From: Actinomycetota bacterium | GTDB taxonomy: Bacteria; Actinomycetota; Actinomycetes; Streptosporangiales; Streptosporangiaceae | Length of the DNA stretch: 10,889 nt | Reading direction: 5' to 3' | NCBI GenBank assembly: GCA_003140115.1 | Contig: PLIQ01000215.1 | Coordinates: 1-10,889 of the forward strand | Shown here: positions 6,268 to 10,889 of the stretch, piece by piece | How positions within the stretch are numbered: the first letter of the stretch is position 1 | How the letters are laid out: every line of letters starts with the position of its first letter | Translations under genes and position numbers: made by a program | The notes under the pieces: generated by a model | Told to the model about the DNA's origin: nothing | The model's database searches: none | Seen by the model: only the letters and a program-made list of their open reading frames with translations

Positions 6268-6348
6268 TTGATTGAGCGAGCCTTGCGCGTTCTGCGGCAT
6301 ATAGCTGGCTGGCGGGACCAGGACGCTGGGGAGTGGTTCGCGGCATGA
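6268..6348 (+). CDS. possible 26-aa leader ORF coupled to the phosphoglycosyltransferase
   Basis: TTG at 6268 opens a 26-codon frame (begins IERALRVLRHIAGWRD after the start, ends EWFAA) whose TGA at 6346-6348 overlaps the next gene's ATG at 6345 as ATGA. A GGAGAGG ribosome site at 6251-6257 lies ten bases upstream and sits in the loop of a small GGTTC/GAACC hairpin (6246-6261). The peptide could be an amphipathic helix. The ATGA junction, seen again downstream at 8754, makes translational coupling plausible. A TTG start and such short length make chance a serious alternative. Confidence 0.27.
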   Translation: MIERALRVLRHIAGWRDQDAGEWFAA

Positions 6349-7865
6349 GCGTAACCGAAAGTGCGGTCGAGACCGGCAGCCGGATGCCGACCGACAGGAA
6401 TGCCGCCATCCCGGGCACGAGGACGTGGACGAGCGCCTACCGTCGCCAGGCGGCCCTGGCCGACTGGACGTGCGCCCTGGCGGCCGGCGCGGTGGCGGCC
6501 AGGGTCCGTTTCGGGGCCCCGGCCTACCTGCCGACCACCTACCTGAGCCTCACCTTCGGGCTGCCCGTCGTGTGGTGGCTGTCGGTGCTGCTCGCCGGCG
6601 GGTACGACACCCGGTTCATCGGGCTCGGCTCCGATGAGTTCCGCCGGATCCTCAGCGCGGCGGTCAACCTGACCGCGGGCGTGGCCGTTATCTCCTACGT
6701 GGCCAAGCTCGACCTGGCCCGCGGGTACGTGACGATCGCCCTGCCGTGCCTGGCCGTCATGGACCTGACGGTCAGGTACCTGCTCCGCAAGCGCCTGCAC
6801 AGACAGCGGGTCCGGGGCTGGTGCGTGCGGCGGGTCGTCGCGGTGGGCCATGCGGCAGCAGTGGCTCGCCTGGTCACCGTGCTGCGCCGGGACACATACC
6901 ACGGCCTTGCGGTGGTCGCCGCCTGCCTGGTCGACGCGCCGGAGGGGGCCGGGCCTGACCGCGTCGCCGGCGCCTCCGCGGCCGAAGTGCCCGTGGCTGG
7001 CGCGCCCGCGGTCGGCGTGCCCGTGGCCGGCGGCCTGTACGGCGTCGCGGCGGCGGTGGGCCGGTTCGGCGCGGATACCGTCGCGGTGCTGGCCTGCCCC
7101 GAGATGGACGGCGGCCGCCTGCGCGAGCTGGCCTGGGAACTGGAGAAGACCGACACCGACCTGTTCGTCGCGCCGGCCCTGCTCGATGTGGCCGGCCCGC
7201 GGACGACCATCCGCCCCGTGGCCGGGCTGCCCCTGCTGCACGTGGAGCACCCCGAGCTGGACGGGGCCAAACAAGTCATCAAGAGCGTGTTCGACAAGAC
7301 GTGCGCCGCCTTGGCGCTGCTCGCACTCGCGCCCCTGTTCGCGGTCATCGCGATTTCCATCAGGCTCGCCGATCACGGCCCGGTGTTCTTCCGCCAGACC
7401 AGGATCGGCAAGGACGGCCGGGGCTTCGCCTTCTACAAGTTCCGAACCATGGTGCCCGATGCCGAACAGCGCAAGTCCCAGCTTGCCGCCCATAACGAGG
7501 CGGACGGGGTCCTGTTCAAAATCCGTAGGGACCCGCGGGTGACCCGCCCGGGTGGCTGGCTGCGCCGCTCGTCGCTTGACGAGCTGCCGCAGCTCATCAA
7601 CGTGCTGATGGGCGACATGTCCCTGGTCGGACCCAGGCCGGCCCTGCCGGAGGAGGTCGCCTGCTACGGCGGCCACATGCGCCGCAGGCTCGTGGTCAAG
7701 CCGGGCCTGACCGGCCTGTGGCAGGTCAGCGGGCGGTCGGACCTGTCGCGGGAGGAAGCGGAACGGCTCGACCTGTACTACGTGGAGAACTGGTCGCTCG
7801 CCCTGGATCTGCAGGTGCTCTGGAAGACGGGATCCGCGGTCATCCGAGGCTCTGGTGCCTACTAG
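6345..7865 (+). CDS. polyprenyl-phosphate sugar-1-phosphate transferase (WbaP/CpsE-type phosphoglycosyltransferase)
   Basis: An integral membrane enzyme of 506 residues that would transfer a hexose-1-phosphate from an NDP-sugar to undecaprenyl phosphate, the first committed step of repeat-unit assembly. Four hydrophobic segments are visible near the N terminus (about 37-57, 66-85, 103-121, 128-145), then a cytosolic Rossmann-like domain (RRVVAVGHAA onward). The catalytic domain follows: KSVFDKTCAALALLALAPL (from 313, the re-entrant membrane helix), VFFRQTRIGKDGRGFAFYKF, and SSLDELPQL with the Asp412-Glu413 catalytic dyad. MGDMSLVGPRPALPEE and KPGLTGLWQVSGRS are further hallmarks. Overall length is normal. 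The start is ATG 6345 with GGGGAG eleven bases upstream; GTG 6333 is an alternative. The first sugar (glucose or galactose in many homologues) cannot be told. A VPVAG motif is amplified at 215-229. The methyltransferase follows after 37 bases. Confidence 0.95.
   Translation: MSVTESAVETGSRMPTDRNAAIPGTRTWTSAYRRQAALADWTCALAAGAVAARVRFGAPAYLPTTYLSLTFGLPVVWWLSVLLAGGYDTRFIGLGSDEFRRILSAAVNLTAGVAVISYVAKLDLARGYVTIALPCLAVMDLTVRYLLRKRLHRQRVRGWCVRRVVAVGHAAAVARLVTVLRRDTYHGLAVVAACLVDAPEGAGPDRVAGASAAEVPVAGAPAVGVPVAGGLYGVAAAVGRFGADTVAVLACPEMDGGRLRELAWELEKTDTDLFVAPALLDVAGPRTTIRPVAGLPLLHVEHPELDGAKQVIKSVFDKTCAALALLALAPLFAVIAISIRLADHGPVFFRQTRIGKDGRGFAFYKFRTMVPDAEQRKSQLAAHNEADGVLFKIRRDPRVTRPGGWLRRSSLDELPQLINVLMGDMSLVGPRPALPEEVACYGGHMRRRLVVKPGLTGLWQVSGRSDLSREEAERLDLYYVENWSLALDLQVLWKTGSAVIRGSGAY
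6987..7031 (+). repeat. 15-bp coding repeats (VPVAG motif) within the phosphoglycosyltransferase
   Basis: Three consecutive 15-base units encode VPVAG, APAVG and VPVAG (residues 215-229). The first and third units differ at one base (GTGCCCGTGGCTGGC versus GTGCCCGTGGCCGGC). This is the place where relatives usually have a single GVPVxG motif in the Rossmann-like domain, so it looks like a local expansion of that motif. Confidence 0.75.
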
Positions 7866-7891
7866 CCGGGTTGCGCCTGACCCTGCCCATG

Positions 7892-7897
7892 AAGGAG
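7892..7897 (+). promoter_or_regulatory. ribosome binding site fixing the methyltransferase TTG start
   Basis: AAGGAG lies five bases before TTG 7903. It outweighs the earlier in-frame GTG at 7855, which has no ribosome site and would overlap the end of the phosphoglycosyltransferase gene. A nearby ATG at 7889 is out of frame. Confidence 0.75.
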
Positions 7898-7902
7898 ATA
7901 CC

Positions 7903-8757
7903 TTGTCCAAGCCGTTGATCCACCGTGCGGTCAGGACGGCCCGCGCGGTACGAGCGGTAGCCGCCAAACCGCCCTACGTTACCCCCGGCCATTTCTACTC
8001 GCCCCTCACCGCGGACGCCGACCTCGACCGGGCCATGAGATGGACCGGGGCGCCCGGCGTGGACCTGGCCGAGGAAGGCCAGCTTGCGCTCGCGGCGCGG
8101 CTGCAGGCCGTGCTGGCTGAGCCGTTCCCGGGGCCGCGCTTCGCCCCTGGCAACCGCTTCTACGGTCCCGCGGACGCCGCGGTCTACCGGGCGATGCTGT
8201 CCTACCTGCGGCCCTCCCGGCTGCTTGAGGTGGGCTCCGGCTACTCCACGGCGGTCGTCCTCGACGAGGCGGACGCCGACCAGGGGCTGTCCGGACTGGA
8301 GATCACCTGCATAGAGCCCTTCCCCCAGCGCATGCTCGGGGTCATCACCGAGGCCGACCGCCGCAGGCTCACCCTGATCCGCAAGCCGGTCCAGGACGTA
8401 GAGCCGACGCTCTATGAGCAACTCGGACCGCAGGACATCTTGTTCATCGACTCGACCCACGTGGCCAAGGCCGGCTCAGACGTGATCTGGCTCTTCCTGC
8501 ACATACTGCCCCGGCTGGCCCCTGGCGTCGTGGTCCACGTGCACGACGTGTTCTGGCCGTTCGAGTACCCCAGCAACTGGCTGCGGCAGGGGCGCGACTG
8601 GACCGAGGCTTACCTGCTGCACGCGTTCCTGTCGGGTAACGCCGACTGGGAAATGCTGTTCTTCTCCTCATGGCTGTGGCGCTGCCAGCCGGAGTCCGTC
8701 CCCGAGCTGGCGGCACGCGCGGAACCCAGCTCGATCTGGCTTCGGAAGGTGCGATGA
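7903..8757 (+). CDS. class I SAM-dependent methyltransferase (Methyltransf_24-like)
   Basis: A 284-residue protein with a Rossmann-type methyltransferase domain, expected to use S-adenosylmethionine. The glycine-rich SAM motif is LLEVGSGYSTAVVL (about 107-120, with Glu109, Gly111 and Gly113). ITCIEPFPQRM is the second strand with its acidic residue. DILFIDSTHVAKAGSD (Asp183, His186) and VVVHVHDVFWPFEYP (His212, His214, Asp215) resemble the metal/substrate-site segments of Methyltransf_24 and related O-methyltransferases. No signal peptide or clear membrane segment is seen. The start is TTG 7903. The gene ends in TGA 8755-8757, overlapping the next ATG, so it is almost certainly co-translated with the GT4 gene. 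Context suggests methylation of a sugar hydroxyl in the polysaccharide or its lipid-linked precursor, but the substrate is inferred from neighbours only; a small-molecule substrate is possible. Confidence 0.85.
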   Translation: MSKPLIHRAVRTARAVRAVAAKPPYVTPGHFYSPLTADADLDRAMRWTGAPGVDLAEEGQLALAARLQAVLAEPFPGPRFAPGNRFYGPADAAVYRAMLSYLRPSRLLEVGSGYSTAVVLDEADADQGLSGLEITCIEPFPQRMLGVITEADRRRLTLIRKPVQDVEPTLYEQLGPQDILFIDSTHVAKAGSDVIWLFLHILPRLAPGVVVHVHDVFWPFEYPSNWLRQGRDWTEAYLLHAFLSGNADWEMLFFSSWLWRCQPESVPELAARAEPSSIWLRKVR

Positions 8758-10001
8758 CCGCCCGTCTACGGAGGGCGCGCGACGAGCGCCCGCATGTCCT
8801 GATCCTGGTCCAGAATCTTCCGGTGCCGTTCGACCGGCGGGTCTGGCAGGAGGCCCTGGCCCTCGTCGCGGCCGGATATCAGGTGCATGTCGTCTGCCCG
8901 CGGACCGCGGAGCATCCCCTCCGCCGCGAGACGCTCAGCGGCGTGCGCATCTACCGCTACCGGCCCGGCCCCGAGGCGCGGCGGCTGGCGGGCTACCTGC
9001 TCGAGTACCCCATCGCGATCGGCGCTCAGCTCCGCCTGGCGCTCGCGATCCGCGCCAGGCACCGCATCGGCATCGTGCACATCTGCAACCCTCCCGACCT
9101 GCTCTTCCTGGCTGCCCTGCCGCTGGTCGCGCTCGGGTCGCGGCTGATCTACGACCACCATGACGCGTGCCCGGAGCTGATGGTCGCGAAGGGCCACCGG
9201 GAGGACGGCCGGGCCGTCCGGCTGACCAGGCTGTTCGAGCGCCTCACCTACCGCTGCGCGGATGTGTCGATCGAGACCAACGAGAGCTACCGCGAGATCG
9301 CTCTCGGGCGCGGCGCGATGTCGCCCCAGGACGTGTTCGTGGTGCGATCCGCGCCGGAGATCACCAGGTTCGCCGGCGCACGGCCAGACGAGAAGTGGCG
9401 CCGCGGCCGGAGGTACCTGGTCGGCTACGTGGGCGTGATGGGACGCCAGGACGGCCTGGATTACCTGATCGAGGCCGCCCGGATGATCATTACGGAACTG
9501 CTGCGCCCGGATATCCAGTTCGTGCTCGTGGGCTCGGGTCCCGAACTGCCGCGGCTGCGCGAGCGGGTCAGGTCCCTGGGGCTGGACGATCAGGTGGTCC
9601 TCACCGGGCGGCTGTCAGATGAGGATCTCGGCACCGTGCTCGCGACCGCGGACGTCTGCGTCAACCCGGACGAGGCCAACCGGATGAACGACATCTCCAC
9701 GATGAACAAGATCATGGAATACATGGCCCTCGGCAAGCCGATCGTCCAGTTCGACCTGCACGAGGGGCGCGTCTCCGCCGGCGATGCGAGCCTGTACGCG
9801 ACACGCAACGACGCGGCCTCGCTCAGCAAGTGCATCGTCGAGCTCATCGACGATCCCGAAACGCAGGCCCAGATGGGGCAGCTCGGCGCCCAGCGGCTAC
9901 GGAGCTCGCTGAGCTGGGAGTCGCAGGTCCCGAGGCTGCTCGCCGCCTACGAGCGGGCCGCGGCCAAGCCCAGGCGCAAGCCCAGGCGCAAGCGCAGCTG
10001 A
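8754..10001 (+). CDS. GT4 family glycosyltransferase
   Basis: A 415-residue GT-B glycosyltransferase, probably cytosolic or peripheral at the membrane, extending the lipid-linked repeat unit. The N-terminal domain begins HVLILVQNLPVPFDRRVWQE (14-33), a common opening of exopolysaccharide GT4 enzymes, and includes IVHICNPPDLLFLAAL and LIYDHHDACPELM with Asp134/His135/His136. The second domain starts at LVGYVGVMGRQDGLDYLIEA. ADVCVNPDEANRMND and KIMEYMALGKPIVQFDLHEG (Glu322) form the donor-binding acidic motif region. The start is ATG 8754, overlapping the methyltransferase stop as ATGA, with GGAAGG four bases upstream. The same frame is open further upstream to 8670, but that lies inside the methyltransferase. 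The last residues (KPRRKPRRKRS) form a strongly basic tail coded by 12-base repeats. The transposase remnant lies just downstream on the opposite strand. Confidence 0.93.
   Translation: MTARLRRARDERPHVLILVQNLPVPFDRRVWQEALALVAAGYQVHVVCPRTAEHPLRRETLSGVRIYRYRPGPEARRLAGYLLEYPIAIGAQLRLALAIRARHRIGIVHICNPPDLLFLAALPLVALGSRLIYDHHDACPELMVAKGHREDGRAVRLTRLFERLTYRCADVSIETNESYREIALGRGAMSPQDVFVVRSAPEITRFAGARPDEKWRRGRRYLVGYVGVMGRQDGLDYLIEAARMIITELLRPDIQFVLVGSGPELPRLRERVRSLGLDDQVVLTGRLSDEDLGTVLATADVCVNPDEANRMNDISTMNKIMEYMALGKPIVQFDLHEGRVSAGDASLYATRNDAASLSKCIVELIDDPETQAQMGQLGAQRLRSSLSWESQVPRLLAAYERAAAKPRRKPRRKRS
9966..9995 (+). repeat. 12-bp tandem repeat coding a basic tail
   Basis: AAGCCCAGGCGC occurs at 9966-9977 and again at 9978-9989, followed by a partial copy AAGCGC. 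In frame this gives KPRR KPRR KR at the C terminus of the GT4 glycosyltransferase, four bases before its stop codon. Confidence 0.85.
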
Positions 10002-10058
10002 CCGCAGCCCCGACCCCCTCGATGCGGGGTTCGAGTGCGTCGCAGGCGCGGGATACTG

Positions 10059-10889
10059 GTGCCGCGTGGCATTAGTTTTTTTGACGCTAATAGCTGGTCG
10101 GCGTCCTTGATCCAGGTAAATGGCTGGCAGCCGTCGATTAAGGCGCCGATGGCATCGGTCAGTTCGCGGACCGGGCCGAAGGAGCCCCGGCCGATGGTCT
10201 GGCGGGTGATGATGCCGAAGACCTCGACCATGCTCAGCCAGGAGCAGCTGGTCGGAGTTAAGTGCAAGGTGATCCGCTGGTTCTCCGGCCGGGCCAGCCA
10301 CCGGCGAATCTCGGGGTGCTTGCGCGTGCCGTAGTTGTCCAGCACGACGTGCAGGTCCAACTCCGGATGGGTGGCGGCCACCTTCTGCAGGAACGTGAGG
10401 AACTCCTGGTGGCGGTGCCGCGGGTAGCACGCGTCGGCGGTGATCTTCCCGGTGGCGGTCTCCAGGGCGGCGAACAAGGCAGAGCTGCCGTGCCGGGTGT
10501 AGGAATGGGACTTCTCATCTGACGCAGACCACCACCGCGTTGTCCGGCGGCGCCAGGTACAAGCCCACGACGTCGCGGATCTTGGCCCCCAGCTCCGGGT
10601 CGGTACTGAACCTGAAGGTCTCGATCCGGTGTGGCTGAAGGTGCCACTTGCGCCAGATCCGCGCCACGCTGGCGAACGAGATGCCCAGCTCCGTGGCCAT
10701 GAAGCGGGCCGACCAGTGGGTGATCCCCAGCCGCGGCGGCGGCCGGCCGTCATCAGCCAGCGTCGCCACCACGACCTTGATCTCGTCGATCTCCGCCGGG
10801 CGCCCCGATCGCGGCTGGTCCTCCAGCGCGCCAATCCCGCCCACCTGGTAGCGGTCCCGCCAGCCGATCACCGTCGGCCGCGACACCCC
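10059..10889 (-). pseudogene. decayed IS630-family transposase, 5' end beyond the window
   Basis: The sequence from the right edge encodes the helix-turn-helix part (VSRPTVIGWRDRY), then RPAEIDEIKVVVATL and FASVARIWRKW, typical of IS630-family transposases. This frame stops at TGA 10517-10515, right before the first catalytic Asp. The frame shifted by one base continues with DEKSHSYTRHG, VVLDNYGTRKHPEI (second Asp) and SCSWLSMVEVFG (Glu). Relatives as I remember them have about 20-25 more residues between DEKS and the Tyr/Arg-His-Gly motif, and a few more in IDG..CQPFTW, so short deletions are likely. Near the end, a run of seven A (10082-10076) joins the main frame to another that reads KKTNATRH, the usual family C terminus. 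Together these point to an inactive gene, although programmed frameshifting at one site cannot be excluded. It runs convergently toward the GT4 gene. Confidence 0.85.
10059..10889 (-). mobile_element. IS630-type insertion sequence remnant (partial in window)
   Basis: The transposase pseudogene marks an insertion element whose left (3') end lies somewhere between the GT4 stop at 10001 and about 10060; the other end is outside the window. I cannot identify the terminal inverted repeat or the TA target duplication expected for this family. The 57 bases 10002-10058 may contain the element's end. A short GCATTAG/CTAATAGC-like symmetry flanks the T7 run (ATTAG 10071-10075, CTAAT 10087-10091). Confidence 0.7.

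Larger units (their letters stand above)
5755..6344. promoter_or_regulatory. divergent control region between the two gene groups
   Basis: About 590 bases separate the flippase start (minus) from the phosphoglycosyltransferase start (plus). The part from 5872 to about 6310 is less GC-rich than the genes. Promoters for both groups are expected here, but I find no pair of boxes close to consensus; the best flippase candidates are TAATAC or TACTTA at 5886-5878 on the minus strand with weak -35 matches. The region 5806-5832, in the presumed flippase leader, is very GC-rich with a perfect 12-bp palindrome GGCGCTAGCGCC (5821-5832). Three further inverted repeats, a possible 12-codon ORF (6176-6214) and a possible 26-codon leader ORF (6268-6348) lie further right. 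Confidence 0.55.

Noticed and set aside
6243..7967. Long minus-strand open frame of about 574 codons over the phosphoglycosyltransferase
   Set aside because: It is a shadow of high-GC coding sequence: rich in His/Gln/Gly/Arg with no domain, while the plus strand carries clear catalytic motifs.
10008..10029. CCCCG / CGGGG hairpin just after the GT4 stop as an intrinsic terminator
   Set aside because: Only five base pairs with a 12-base loop and no T run; too weak to call.
10021..10050. GGGGTTCGAGT resembling a tRNA T-loop, raising the idea of a tRNA-associated insertion
   Set aside because: The bases on either side of the TTCGA do not form a T stem, and no acceptor, D or anticodon arms can be drawn.
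1..10889. CRISPR array, rRNA, tRNA or phage genes
   Set aside because: No regularly spaced repeats, RNA gene signatures or phage-like proteins were seen on either strand.

Overview
The window looks like part of an exopolysaccharide or capsule biosynthesis locus from a high-GC actinomycete (Actinomycetota). The evidence is the very GC-rich coding sequence (49 of 60 bases G or C at 7021-7080), frequent GTG/TTG starts, Ala/Arg/Gly-rich proteins, and an IS630-type transposase of the sort common in these genomes. The species cannot be named from the sequence.

Layout. A minus-strand group runs right to left: a Wzx-like flippase (5754-3913), then after 268 bases a family 2 glycosyltransferase (3644-2634), a TuaH-like GT-B glycosyltransferase (2579-1317), a second GT-B glycosyltransferase (1229-132) and a possible 52-codon ORF overlapping its end (160-2). 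A plus-strand group starts from the other side of a divergent control region of about 590 bases (5755-6344): a polyprenyl-phosphate sugar-1-phosphate transferase (6345-7865), a class I SAM methyltransferase (7903-8757) and a GT4 glycosyltransferase (8754-10001), the last two sharing an ATGA overlap. Beyond it, convergent to this group, lies a decayed IS630-family transposase cut by the right edge of the window (10889-10059).

How it fits together (family knowledge plus inference). The phosphoglycosyltransferase would load the first sugar phosphate onto undecaprenyl phosphate on the cytoplasmic face. The four glycosyltransferases would extend the lipid-linked repeat unit, the methyltransferase might modify a sugar, and the flippase would export the unit. 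No Wzy-type polymerase, chain-length regulator, tyrosine kinase or nucleotide-sugar synthesis gene is in the window, so the locus should continue to the left or elsewhere. Sugar identities and linkages cannot be read from the sequence.

Unusual points. The left 2.6 kb is clearly lower in GC than the rest, which suggests a separate origin. A VPVAG-like motif is tandemly amplified both in the family 2 glycosyltransferase tail and inside the phosphoglycosyltransferase. A perfect 16-bp duplication covers a stop codon. The divergent region holds several perfect palindromes, a structured leader candidate and a possible coupled leader ORF. The transposase carries at least two frame breaks and an apparent internal deletion. 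I see no convincing evidence for a wholly new system; this is mainly a Wzx-type polysaccharide locus with odd details.
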